DNA from: Candidatus Methanarcanum hacksteinii
GTDB lineage: Archaea > Thermoplasmatota > Thermoplasmata > Methanomassiliicoccales > Methanomethylophilaceae
DNA: 64,000 nucleotides
Direction: 5' to 3'
Assembly (NCBI GenBank): GCA_006954405.1
Contig: LVVQ01000001.1
Span: 992,001-1,056,000, forward strand
A program made the position numbers and the translations under genes. Positions 18,302 through 26,923 of this stretch are shown piece by piece (the first letter of the stretch is position 1; every line of letters begins with the position of its first letter). Below the pieces are notes generated by a model that saw nothing but the letters and a program-made list of their open reading frames with translations, was not told where the DNA came from and searched no databases.

Positions 18302-18862
18302 ATGACATTGTTCACCGAAAACAGTTACAGCAGAGTGATGGTCTTCATCGATTACCGTAACATCTATGAGAGCGTGAAATTCCTCGGTGACGATGTCAGA
18401 TTGGACCTGTATAGATTGACGCAGATCCTTGTCGGTTCAAGGGATCTTGTCGGTGCCTATGTGTTCGATGCGAGGAAACGCATTCCGGACAAGGGCGATA
18501 CCACCTTAGCTACACACGATAGACTGAGGGATCAAGGATTCCGCGTCATCGCTCGCGAATCGATAGTTTTCCGCACTGAGGGACAAATAGAGCAGAAAGA
18601 GGTGGATGTCTCCTTGGCTTGCGAGATGCTCGAACATGCGTTATTGAATCACTATGATGTTGCCATAGTCGTAAGCGGCGACAGAGATTTCGTTCCTGCC
18701 ATCCAAAGGGTACAAGCAGCAGGCAAGAGGGTCGAAGTGGCTGCGATCGAGAGCGTTTATAACGATGAATGCAAGAGAGCAGCGGATGTATACTATCTGA
18801 TCGATAAGATGCCGATCATGTCGATGTCCTCTCCGAATGATGACATGGGGGTGGACTATTGA
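18302..18862 (+). CDS. LabA-like NYN-domain nuclease
   Basis: The 186-residue protein has the NYN (PIN-like) ribonuclease layout: FIDYRN with D17 and N20, EVDVSLACEML with D102, and VVSGDRDF with D127 and D129. These acidic residues would bind the catalytic metal. LabA/DUF88 proteins of this size are usually single-domain RNases. It overlaps the next gene by four bases, so the two are probably translated together. No antitoxin-like gene is present. Confidence 0.88.
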   Translation: MTLFTENSYSRVMVFIDYRNIYESVKFLGDDVRLDLYRLTQILVGSRDLVGAYVFDARKRIPDKGDTTLATHDRLRDQGFRVIARESIVFRTEGQIEQKEVDVSLACEMLEHALLNHYDVAIVVSGDRDFVPAIQRVQAAGKRVEVAAIESVYNDECKRAADVYYLIDKMPIMSMSSPNDDMGVDY

Positions 18863-19854
18863 CTGATGAGAAGATGGACATGAACGATTTCCGCAGAGAG
18901 ATGATCGATAGAGGACTTGATGACGAGGAAGCTCTCGAATCATTGGAGAATGATAGGAAGAAGATCCATATGCTGACCTTCGGCCTTGATAACAAGAAGA
19001 CCAACGTGATATCGCATGTCAATGGGAAGGTGACCTTCGTCGATTCAAGATTCCCTGGGAAAGTCGAAGTAGGGGATGTTTGGATCTGTTCCGTCTCACC
19101 AGGGAACAACATCACCGTGAATTATGCTATGCCCATCTACAAGGTCACGGCATCCTTCCTGATCAGCCTTGACTCCAATCTAAGAGAGAAGATGATTGAT
19201 TCGCTTTGGGATCGTAACAAAGGGATGTTCGAAAGCGATTTCGCTCAAAGATACAAGAATGAGATCCATGACCTCGCCATAGAGGAAGCAAGAGCTGAAC
19301 TCGATGGGATCATAAATGAGTTGAAAGGTAGGATTTCCATATTAGAGGAAGAGTTGGAGCGGGAACGCATATTGAACAAATCGTTGTCCGTATCACATGA
19401 TTCCACGCAGAATATGATCGAGTTGGGTTCGGAGATCAATAACAACGTATGCATAGAACTCGGTTCGGCACCATTATGTGCGGATGCTGAAGCACCGGCC
19501 ATCAGAATGCTCACAATTCCGAAGATACCGAACACATACAGGGCAGGTTCACCCGGAATGCCTGAGATAAGGGTCGTAGGTGCGAAAGAATCCGTTCCTC
19601 ATATGGTCTTCAATGTTGAAAGAATAGGTGAAGAGACCCTGTTCAGTGAATCATTCACCGACCACAAATATTTCGTACACATATCTCCGGATGCAAAGAT
19701 ATTGACGATCAGACCGAACGAATTCGGTTCGGCACTATGCATCAATAGAAGGATCAGACTCAAAGGTTTGAACAATCTGTCCCCATTCACTGAGAAGAAG
19801 GAACTAACTGCCGAATACAGCGAGAAGTATGAGGGATTGTTGGTCTATCTCTGA
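18859..19854 (+). CDS. NYN-partner protein with coiled coil and shared C-terminal domain
   Basis: 331 residues. The first ~30 are acidic and helical. Residues ~50-100 have a beta-rich pattern (VNGKVTFVDSRFPGKVEVGDVW) that resembles an OB-like or nucleic-acid-binding fold. A coiled coil follows at ~135-175, and a C-terminal domain at 268-331 matches that of the protein at 17296-18195 (GSA-x-C, PFTEKK, L-V-YL ending). Start is TTG 18859 with GGTGG ahead of it; ATG 18874 is an alternative. The overlap with the NYN gene implies a complex. Family not recognised. Confidence 0.75.
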   Translation: MTDEKMDMNDFRREMIDRGLDDEEALESLENDRKKIHMLTFGLDNKKTNVISHVNGKVTFVDSRFPGKVEVGDVWICSVSPGNNITVNYAMPIYKVTASFLISLDSNLREKMIDSLWDRNKGMFESDFAQRYKNEIHDLAIEEARAELDGIINELKGRISILEEELERERILNKSLSVSHDSTQNMIELGSEINNNVCIELGSAPLCADAEAPAIRMLTIPKIPNTYRAGSPGMPEIRVVGAKESVPHMVFNVERIGEETLFSESFTDHKYFVHISPDAKILTIRPNEFGSALCINRRIRLKGLNNLSPFTEKKELTAEYSEKYEGLLVYL

Positions 19855-19892
19855 TATGATGCCTCTCGATCGGGGAGGATCGTTTTATCATA

Positions 19893-20642
19893 TCAACTGA
19901 GCTTGATCTCTGCCAATGCAAGGAACTTCTTGTCAGATTGGATGCTCTGAGTCAAAAACTGACCATCCTTGAACAATGCATATGTCGTGACCGGAGCAGG
20001 TACATTCTGCGCAGCATCTTTGTCGGTGATATGGATCACTTTGAACGGGATGTTATGTTCCTTCGCAATCTCCTGTACCTTAGGCACCCAATAGCAAGTG
20101 AAAGGACACTGATCCGTATAATAGAGAACGAAACCCCTCTCATTTACATGAGGGTGTTTGGCGCAATCCTTGAACTTTGGAGGCGTAACGCCTTCCTTGA
20201 TTGGCAGATACATGAGATTGATACCACAATCAGATACATCCGCGACCTGAAATCCCTTGTACGTCAGGAACTTGGGATCGGCTAAGAACTCCCTCTTCCT
20301 TCCTTCGGCACATAGGATACAGATACCTTTTTTATCTTGTGCTTTAGCATCCTCGATACACTTGAAAAGCAACATCGATGAATGGCCGTGTCCCTTCAGA
20401 GAACCTGCGACCCACAGACAATCGATATAGATCCAGCCATCCGCATCGATAGGTATCCACGCATTCTCTGCCGGAATATATTCGATGAAACATTTACCGC
20501 GTTCCTCACTGCGATAGAAGACCAATCCTTCATCGAAACGTTGCTTCAACCACTCTTTTTTCGCAAGGCTCTGCTTGCCGGACATAGCACAGCAGATATG
20601 CTCCTTATCGATGTTATCCTTCGTGATATTGATGTATCCCAT
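19893..20642 (-). CDS. GNAT acetyltransferase with YoaP-like thioredoxin-fold tail
   Basis: The first ~150 residues form a GNAT N-acetyltransferase: IYIDCLWVAGSLKGHGHSSMLL carries the acetyl-CoA pyrophosphate loop. The rest is a thioredoxin-like YoaP domain with a CPFTC motif (YTDQCPFTCYW) followed by VQEIAKEHNIPFKVIHI. The ATG at 20642 is preferred because AAGGAGG lies nine bases before it, whereas upstream frames lack a site. Substrate unknown; the redox motif suggests a small-molecule or cysteine-linked target. Confidence 0.85.
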   Translation of the reverse strand: MGYINITKDNIDKEHICCAMSGKQSLAKKEWLKQRFDEGLVFYRSEERGKCFIEYIPAENAWIPIDADGWIYIDCLWVAGSLKGHGHSSMLLFKCIEDAKAQDKKGICILCAEGRKREFLADPKFLTYKGFQVADVSDCGINLMYLPIKEGVTPPKFKDCAKHPHVNERGFVLYYTDQCPFTCYWVPKVQEIAKEHNIPFKVIHITDKDAAQNVPAPVTTYALFKDGQFLTQSIQSDKKFLALAEIKLS

Positions 20643-20750
20643 GAATTGTGGCCTCCTTGATGAAAAAATGACATCGAGATTGATATAACATTCCATTCAG
20701 CACCACACTTGTGCGAAGTCATTTATATCGAATGATGTCAATCCACCAAC

Positions 20751-21377
20751 ATGGATCCGAGCGCGATAATAACCCTATCGATATCCTTGTTCTTGGTATT
20801 GGATCCATTCGCTAGCGTTCCAATGTTCATCAACATCACGAACGGCCTTGATAACCGTACGATCAAGATCTATGCTGACAAAGCGATAGTCGTCGCTGCC
20901 ATCCTGCTGTTCATGTTCATCCTCATCGGCGACAAACTGATGGATATATTCGGCGTCACCATGGATAGTTTCCGTGTCGCCGGAGGTATCATATTCCTCA
21001 TGATGGCCGTGGAATTGGTATTCGGCCTCAAACTATCGAAGATAGATGATCAAAAAGGAGCTAAATGGGCCATCATAGCATCACCTATCCTCACCGGACC
21101 TGGTGTGATCACGACTGCCATCCTCATCTCATCCAAATACGGTATCGCTACCGTGATGGTCGCAAGTACTATCGCACTCGTGACTACATGGGTGATCCTT
21201 AGGGAATCCGACCTGATAATGAGGCTCGTCGGCGAACAGGCCCTCAGCATCCTGACCAAGATAATCGGTCTGTTCATCGCTGCGATGGGTGTCGAGAGCA
21301 TATTCTCGGGAAGTCTTGGTTGGTTCGATTCGCACATGGCAGCTGAGGCCATCATGCAGATGTTGATGTTGGTATGA
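20751..21377 (+). CDS. MarC-family integral membrane protein
   Basis: The 208-residue protein has six likely membrane segments and the MarC pattern: LFLVLDPFASVPMFI at the start, FRVAGGIIFLMMAVELV in the middle and SPILTGPGVITTAIL in the second repeat. Despite the name (multiple antibiotic resistance) the transport role of this family is not established. TTTATATC about 24 nt ahead of the ATG suggests a leaderless transcript. A shared hairpin separates it from the convergent pyrophosphatase gene. Confidence 0.92.
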   Translation: MDPSAIITLSISLFLVLDPFASVPMFINITNGLDNRTIKIYADKAIVVAAILLFMFILIGDKLMDIFGVTMDSFRVAGGIIFLMMAVELVFGLKLSKIDDQKGAKWAIIASPILTGPGVITTAILISSKYGIATVMVASTIALVTTWVILRESDLIMRLVGEQALSILTKIIGLFIAAMGVESIFSGSLGWFDSHMAAEAIMQMLMLV

Positions 21378-21387
21378 TAAGAGAGAT

Positions 21388-21412
21388 CGTGCCTGATTTA
21401 ACATCAGGCACG
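21388..21412. terminator. Bidirectional hairpin between marC and ppa
   Basis: CGTGCCTGAT/ATCAGGCACG, a perfect 10-bp stem with a 5-nt loop, lies 11 bases past the marC stop and 9 bases past the ppa stop on the other strand. Confidence 0.65.
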
Positions 21413-21420
21413 AATCCCTA

Positions 21421-21951
21421 TCAACAGAAAGAATCCTTGTATCTTCCGATAGTATACTTGATGATATCCTGCACCTTATCAGAACCGATGATCTCGTCGA
21501 CGGCTGTTGTCTTCCCCTCGAGTGTCTTGTATACTTCGAAGAAGTGCTTCATCTCATCGAACATGTGACTCGGAAGTTCGCTGATATCGGTGTATGAGTT
21601 GTACATCGGATCGTCGAATGGAATGGCGATGATCTTCTCATCGTTCGCTCCGTTATCGATCATCTTTATCGCTCCGATGGGATAACATCTCACCAACGTC
21701 ATAGGGAGTATAGGTTCGGAACAGAGGACCAACGCATCCAATGGATCCCCGTCATCAGCATATGTCCTCGGGATGAAACCGTAACTCGCAGGATAGTGCG
21801 TTGAAGTGTAAAGGATCCTGTCCAACTTCAGAAGTCCGGTCTCTTTATCCAATTCGTATTTGTTCTTACTGCCTTTGGAGATCTCCACAACGACCATGAA
21901 ATCGTCGGGCGATATCCTCTTCGGGTTGATATCATGCCATATGTTCCCCAT
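21421..21951 (-). CDS. ppa: Inorganic pyrophosphatase (family I)
   Basis: It hydrolyses pyrophosphate to phosphate, pulling biosynthetic reactions forward. The 176-residue size is standard for the soluble family I hexamer. Active-site blocks include YPASYGFIPRTYADDGDPLDALVL, which contains the D-x-D-P-x-D metal-binding signature, and KYELDKETG near the N-terminus. It is a single gene, convergent with marC. Confidence 0.96.
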   Translation of the reverse strand: MGNIWHDINPKRISPDDFMVVVEISKGSKNKYELDKETGLLKLDRILYTSTHYPASYGFIPRTYADDGDPLDALVLCSEPILPMTLVRCYPIGAIKMIDNGANDEKIIAIPFDDPMYNSYTDISELPSHMFDEMKHFFEVYKTLEGKTTAVDEIIGSDKVQDIIKYTIGRYKDSFC

Positions 21952-22018
21952 AGGATCGCCTGTTATGCATCAACGATATTGACCTCATGTATAATCATTA
22001 TCTCTCTACGTGTGGAAG

Positions 22019-22066
22019 GGATGTGCATATTGTGAACATCATGGTTAAAAGACATTATGCACATCC
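22019..22066. promoter_or_regulatory. 11-bp inverted repeat bracketing a promoter
   Basis: GGATGTGCATA (22019-22029) and TATGCACATCC (22056-22066) are exact reverse complements with a 26-nt spacer containing GGTTAAAAG, a TATA-like element. A second small palindrome, CCTCAG-ATA-CTGAGG, follows at 22070-22084. The arrangement resembles the one at 1073-1110 (both half-sites contain TATGCA). Confidence 0.45.
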
Positions 22067-22092
22067 ACACCTCAGATACTGAGGCGGTCCGC

Positions 22093-22449
22093 ATGAACCA
22101 TAAGGCCACGATCATAATATTGGATCTGATCGCGATATCGATATCGGCGATTCCGCTCCCGAAAGGATTCGAACAGAATCCGATCTATGTAGCATTGTTC
22201 GCATTCATCGTGTTATTGGCATTGTTCAGCACATTGGTCATCACGGACAAGATGCCTTTCTCGAAAGAGAGATATGAAGGGAACGGGAAGATGCACTATT
22301 CCGTGTACTATATGGTGTGCAGTCTGATCTCATCAGTAGCATTGGTATCACTGACGATCGCCGACAGATTGAGTGATCTCTACCCGTTCATGATACTTCT
22401 GATAATATTCATGTTCATAGGCGATTACTTCGTCAAGGTCAGAGGGTAG
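22093..22449 (+). CDS. Small membrane protein of unknown function, ending in TAG
   Basis: About 118 residues with four likely membrane segments (ATIIILDLIAISISAI, YVALFAFIVLLALFSTLVI, VCSLISSVALVSLTIA and MILLIIFMFIGDYF) and short charged loops. ATG 22093 has GAGG nine bases ahead; an in-frame ATG at 22057 is less likely because it lies inside the inverted repeat. It stops with TAG, rare in this window, and is in the same frame as the next gene 12 bases later. Family not recognised. Confidence 0.7.
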   Translation: MNHKATIIILDLIAISISAIPLPKGFEQNPIYVALFAFIVLLALFSTLVITDKMPFSKERYEGNGKMHYSVYYMVCSLISSVALVSLTIADRLSDLYPFMILLIIFMFIGDYFVKVRG

Positions 22450-22461
22450 GAGGGACATTGG

Positions 22462-23652
22462 ATGGACGATATCGAGAATCGTTTGATGGAGAAGGTGGAT
22501 TCGATTGCTGATGATCTAAGATCCTTAGCGATAAGGATCCATGACAATCCCGAATTAAGCCTTGAGGAGTATGAGGCGTGTCGCCTCCATACAGAGATGT
22601 TGATCGAACATGGGTTCGATGTTGAGATAGGCGTTGCAGGATACGACACATCGTTCATTGCATCACACAAGAGTGAGAAGGATGGGCCTGTCGTCGCATT
22701 CCTTGCGGAATACGATGCATTACCTGGTCTCGGACATGGATGCGGACATAATCTCGTGGGAACGATCGCTACAGGTTCCGCGATTTCTGTAATGGATGTG
22801 ATCGACAGGTTCGGAGGAGAGGTGCGTGTCTACGGTACGCCTGCGGAGGAGACTGTAGGTTCCAAGGTCGATTTCATCAGAGAAGGATTGTTCGATGATT
22901 GCGATATCATCATGATGGCCCATCCGAGCTATCATAACGCTGATGGCATGAACACCATAGCCATGATGAACATGAAGGTCGAATTCTTCGGTAAAGCGGC
23001 TCATGCCGCTGCAGTACCAGAAGAAGGTATCAATGCGTTGGATGCCATGATCTCCCTGTACAATATGATCAATGCGTATCGCCAACAGACACGTCCTGAT
23101 GTGAGGATACATGGCATCATCACGAACGGCGGTGATGCCCCTAACATAATACCCGCTTACACATCCGCAGTGTTCTACATCCGTGCTAACGATAGAGAAC
23201 ATTGCAACGAAGTTTATGAGAGGATGAAAGGGATCGTTGCTGCCGCCGCCATGGGCACAGGTTGCAAACATAAGATCTCCCAAGTGGAGAACTTCCTTGA
23301 CGATACCATGACGAACTATGCACTTGCAGACATCATAACCAACAGATTGGAATCATTCGGTGTCGATGTAAAAAGGACCAAGGGAGAACACCTCTCCGTG
23401 TCTTCCGATCTTGGTAATGTAAGCCATATAAAACCATCCGTACAGATGCTGTTCTCCATAGGAACGCCGGATTCCGGGAACATGACGGAAGCTCATTCTA
23501 TAGGGTTCGCACGCGACTCGTGTTCCGATTTCGCATTGGATTCTATGCTCACTTACATCAGAGCATTCGCATTGGCGACATACGATATCCTCAGAGAACC
23601 AAAACTATTAACAGAAATAAAAGAAGAGTTCAAAAGGAACTCTTCATCATGA
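22462..23652 (+). CDS. M20-family amidohydrolase (AbgB/HipO-like peptidase)
   Basis: The 396-residue zinc hydrolase belongs to the M20D group, which cleaves aminoacyl or p-aminobenzoyl-glutamate-type amides. The metal-site segments are seen in ALPGLGHGCGHNLVGT, TPAEETVG and a late histidine in TEAHSIGFA. The dimerisation lid domain lies at ~180-290 (AAVPEEGINALDAMISLYNMI). A strong AGGAGG precedes the ATG and overlaps the TAG of the upstream membrane gene. The substrate cannot be told. Confidence 0.88.
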   Translation: MDDIENRLMEKVDSIADDLRSLAIRIHDNPELSLEEYEACRLHTEMLIEHGFDVEIGVAGYDTSFIASHKSEKDGPVVAFLAEYDALPGLGHGCGHNLVGTIATGSAISVMDVIDRFGGEVRVYGTPAEETVGSKVDFIREGLFDDCDIIMMAHPSYHNADGMNTIAMMNMKVEFFGKAAHAAAVPEEGINALDAMISLYNMINAYRQQTRPDVRIHGIITNGGDAPNIIPAYTSAVFYIRANDREHCNEVYERMKGIVAAAAMGTGCKHKISQVENFLDDTMTNYALADIITNRLESFGVDVKRTKGEHLSVSSDLGNVSHIKPSVQMLFSIGTPDSGNMTEAHSIGFARDSCSDFALDSMLTYIRAFALATYDILREPKLLTEIKEEFKRNSSS

Positions 23653-23662
23653 TTCTAAGGGC

Positions 23663-23685
23663 GATGGTGGCAGAAAGCCACCATC
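23663..23685. terminator. Bidirectional hairpin
   Basis: GATGGTGGC/GCCACCATC, a 9-bp perfect stem with an AGAAA loop, lies between the convergent M20 peptidase and aminotransferase genes, about 10 bases after one stop and 4 after the other. Confidence 0.6.
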
Positions 23686-23688
23686 CGA

Positions 23689-24894
23689 TCATGCCTTATG
23701 CCTGATCATGAACCTCTCGAGCTTATCGTAAGCGTTGGCAAGGACCTCTATCCTAGGCAATGTGATCGTACGGAAGTGTCCTTGACCAAACTCAGGATCG
23801 AATCCTGAACCGTGTACGACGACAACTCCTTCCTCATTCATGAGGTCGAGAACGAATTGCTTATCATTCTCCCATATGCCGTTGAGCTCCACTTTGGGGA
23901 ACATGTAGAACGCACCCTGCGGTTCCCTTACCGAGATTCCATGGATCTCATTCAATCTCTCATACGAGAAACGTGCCCTGTCTCTCAGTCTCCTGTTCAT
24001 ATCGACGATATAATCCTGAGGTCCCTGAAGGGATGCCTGCGCAGCCCATTGACATGGTACGTTAGGACAGATACGTGCGCGACATTGTTTCATTAATCCT
24101 TCCCAAACATCATCGAGCATACCGGATTCGTCCATGAAGTATCCGTATCCGACCCTCCATCCTGGCATCAGGTTGACTTTTGAGAAACCGTTCAGGATTA
24201 TCCTCGTTACATCAGATGGCAGCCTTGACATGGAGAAGAATGGTTTGTCCGTTATCTTATCGTATATCTCATCGGATATTATCGGCAACTCCATCTCTGC
24301 TGCGAGATCGCCTATCTCACGCAGGACCTTCTCATCGAACACCGCACCCGTAGGGTTGTTCGGGTTGATCACAACGATCGCTTTCGTCCTGTCTGTGATG
24401 CGTTTGCGCATCATGTCCACGTCAGGTATCCAATCCTCGTCCTCGATCAACCTGTACGATATGATCTTACCGCCATAGAAATCCACGTACTGATGATACG
24501 ACGGATAACCTGGTCCGGAAACCAATACCTCATCCCCTTCCTCGACTAGCGCACCCATCAGGAGATTGATACCTTCTCCGACGCCCGAGGTGACGAATAC
24601 CTTATCCGGAGTTATCCTCGTACCGTGCTTCTCGAACTCACGATCGACGATCGCTTGTCTGAACTCAGGGTTTCCTTGCGAATCACCATATCCGTTATCG
24701 GTGTGATCCACAGCCTTTCTGAGAGCATTCTTGAAATAAGCAGGGGTCTCGAAATCCCATTTGTTAGGATCCCCGATGTTGAGCATACAGAGCTCCCTAC
24801 CCTGTTCAGCGAGCTTGGCAGCTGGTACAGCGATCTCTCTGATCGCATAGTTCATCCCCAACGCACGTCTGGAAGCCTGTATCTTTCTTACCAT
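23689..24894 (-). CDS. Class I aminotransferase (alanine/aspartate type)
   Basis: This ~401-residue PLP enzyme of fold type I has the cofactor lysine in NGFSKVNLMPGWRVGYGY, preceded by the conserved NPNNPTGAVF and ISDEIYD blocks. The opening (RKIQASRRALGMNYAIREI) resembles archaeal alanine-type transaminases. The frame extends three codons upstream to a TTG, but ATG 24894 is the better start. A TTTTATATC box lies some 35 bases ahead. Substrate is uncertain between alanine, aspartate and branched amino acids. Confidence 0.87.
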   Translation of the reverse strand: MVRKIQASRRALGMNYAIREIAVPAAKLAEQGRELCMLNIGDPNKWDFETPAYFKNALRKAVDHTDNGYGDSQGNPEFRQAIVDREFEKHGTRITPDKVFVTSGVGEGINLLMGALVEEGDEVLVSGPGYPSYHQYVDFYGGKIISYRLIEDEDWIPDVDMMRKRITDRTKAIVVINPNNPTGAVFDEKVLREIGDLAAEMELPIISDEIYDKITDKPFFSMSRLPSDVTRIILNGFSKVNLMPGWRVGYGYFMDESGMLDDVWEGLMKQCRARICPNVPCQWAAQASLQGPQDYIVDMNRRLRDRARFSYERLNEIHGISVREPQGAFYMFPKVELNGIWENDKQFVLDLMNEEGVVVVHGSGFDPEFGQGHFRTITLPRIEVLANAYDKLERFMIRHKA

Positions 24895-24997
24895 ACTTAT
24901 CAAGGGACCGAATTCCCTGGGATTGATATAAAAGTTCGCGCACTTCTTAGGGGCGCGAAGACAATCCTTTTAGGTGTGCTGTATATAACGAGGGACG

Positions 24998-26923
24998 ATG
25001 GCAGCGATTAGACTAGGAAAGAACCACCTGAGATGGTGTGACGAATGTAATCTACCGATATTGGAGAATGAGAAATGCCCCAAATGCGGGAACACTACGC
25101 ATGAGGTGGAGATAACTCCTCCTGGAGAGGTCAGACCCGCATTCGAACACGACATCAAGATGATCAGGGATCTCGTCGACAGACAGTTCGGCGAAGGTTC
25201 TGGTTTGGAATTGCTCCCTGAAGGACATGTCGTATTGCTGAACAAAGCGCCATCATTGGACAGGATGGATGAGATCATCATCGACGGAAGGACGATAGCA
25301 TCCATCAGATACGACCTAGGCAAGAAATGGGTGTTCATCAACCGTATGCAAAGTGCGATGAGGATCTCGAAGGTCATAACAAAAGGGTATGTTGTCATCG
25401 ATCCCGCTGCTATCAAGTTCGTGCAGGAATCCAAGAACCTTATGGCCCCTGGAGTCATCGATGCGTCACCTGACGTGAAGGATGGGGATGAGGTCGTCAT
25501 AATCACAAAGGAAAGGGTTGCCATCGCGACCGGTACCGCAAGGATGTCCGCTGAGGAGATGATATCCTCGGACCACGGCATGGCCGTTAGGACCAAATGG
25601 TACAAACCGGAGGAAAGTGCGGTCATCGACAAGGAGAACTCGTGGGATGATGCCGTAAAGACGAATGAGAACGTCATCTTCAGGAGAAGGGATGAAGCAA
25701 TAGCCTTCATCAAGAAGACGATCGCTCAGTACGACAAACCCGCCATCGTATCATTCTCTGGCGGCAAGGATTCACTTACCACACTGTTACTAACATTGGA
25801 TGCAGGATTGAAATTGCCTGTTCTCTTCGTTAACACGGGATTGGAGTTCAACGAGACCGTGGAACACGTTCATGATATCTGCAAGAGACATAATCTGCAA
25901 TTGATCGAGGAGGATGCTCCGACGGATGCTTTCTTCGGTAATCTCGTTCAATTCGGACCTCCTGCCAAGGATTATAGGTGGTGCTGCAAAACCAATAAAT
26001 TAGGCCCTACTGTCGCTGCGATAAACAAGAACTTCCCGAAGGGATGTCTCTCGTTCATCGGCCAAAGGAAATACGAGTCTGAGGCAAGACACAACAAACC
26101 AAGAGTATGGGTCAATCCATGGACACCAGGTCAGACAGGTGCATCGCCCATCCAGAGTTGGAACTCCATCCACGTATGGTTCTACATATTCTACAAGAAG
26201 GAGCCTTTCAACGTATGGTACACTAGAGGATTGGACAGGATAGGATGTTTCCTCTGTCCCGCATCGGATCTAGCCGAATTCGATATAGTCGCCGGCAATT
26301 CCGACAGATATCCGCAATGGGATGCGTATCTCAATGAATACATGGAATCCCGCGGCCTTCCCAAGGAATGGAAGGATTATGGCCTATGGAGATGGAAGAA
26401 GGCTCCCCAGTCCATCAAGGAAGAGGTGCAGAGGGTCACAGGAAAGGATGTCTCCGAACTCACGAAACAGACCAAATCACCTGAGAAAGGGCCGATATCC
26501 ATGAAAGTGCAGGAAGGATATTCCCCATGCGTCATCGGATACAGTATCGAGGCTGCGCTGTCAAGGCCGATAGACCTTGACAGATTGGCTGGTTTCATGC
26601 AGGCATTGGGCAGAACGGTTGAGAAGGACCCTGACGGTCAATGGGCATCCGTCGATTACATCACAATCTACAGAGAAGGTGCGATAATCTCCAAGGCATC
26701 CGTCGAACAGGATGCACGTACCGAGATCGAAAGATTGTTCGAACTTGTGATAAGATCCGAACAATGCGTAGGATGCGGATTGTGCGCAGCGAGATGCGAA
26801 CAGCACGCACTCTACATGAAGGATGGAAGGGTGGAGATCAATCCCGACGAATGTATTTGGTGCAAGGAATGTTTCGGACCTTGTCCTGCATTGAACTTCA
26901 GGAACACGGATGACGATATGTGA
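24998..26923 (+). CDS. PAPS-reductase-like PP-loop protein with zinc ribbon, PUA and ferredoxin domains
   Basis: Domains in order within 641 residues: a zinc ribbon (CDECNLP...CPKCGN, residues ~13-34), a PUA-like RNA-binding domain (~120-200), a PP-loop ATP pyrophosphatase of the PAPS reductase class (VSFSGGKDSL near 250) with a YRWCC motif, and a C-terminal two-cluster ferredoxin (CVGCGLCAARC and CIWCKECFGPC). Similar proteins occur across methanogens. PUA plus PP-loop plus Fe-S favours sulfur transfer to RNA or an unusual sulfur reduction over ordinary PAPS reduction. Unproven. Confidence 0.85.
   Translation: MAAIRLGKNHLRWCDECNLPILENEKCPKCGNTTHEVEITPPGEVRPAFEHDIKMIRDLVDRQFGEGSGLELLPEGHVVLLNKAPSLDRMDEIIIDGRTIASIRYDLGKKWVFINRMQSAMRISKVITKGYVVIDPAAIKFVQESKNLMAPGVIDASPDVKDGDEVVIITKERVAIATGTARMSAEEMISSDHGMAVRTKWYKPEESAVIDKENSWDDAVKTNENVIFRRRDEAIAFIKKTIAQYDKPAIVSFSGGKDSLTTLLLTLDAGLKLPVLFVNTGLEFNETVEHVHDICKRHNLQLIEEDAPTDAFFGNLVQFGPPAKDYRWCCKTNKLGPTVAAINKNFPKGCLSFIGQRKYESEARHNKPRVWVNPWTPGQTGASPIQSWNSIHVWFYIFYKKEPFNVWYTRGLDRIGCFLCPASDLAEFDIVAGNSDRYPQWDAYLNEYMESRGLPKEWKDYGLWRWKKAPQSIKEEVQRVTGKDVSELTKQTKSPEKGPISMKVQEGYSPCVIGYSIEAALSRPIDLDRLAGFMQALGRTVEKDPDGQWASVDYITIYREGAIISKASVEQDARTEIERLFELVIRSEQCVGCGLCAARCEQHALYMKDGRVEINPDECIWCKECFGPCPALNFRNTDDDM

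Noticed and set aside
18302..19854. Classical toxin-antitoxin pair
   Set aside because: The NYN partner is a 331-residue coiled-coil protein, not a small DNA-binding antitoxin, and the genes share a wider divergent module.
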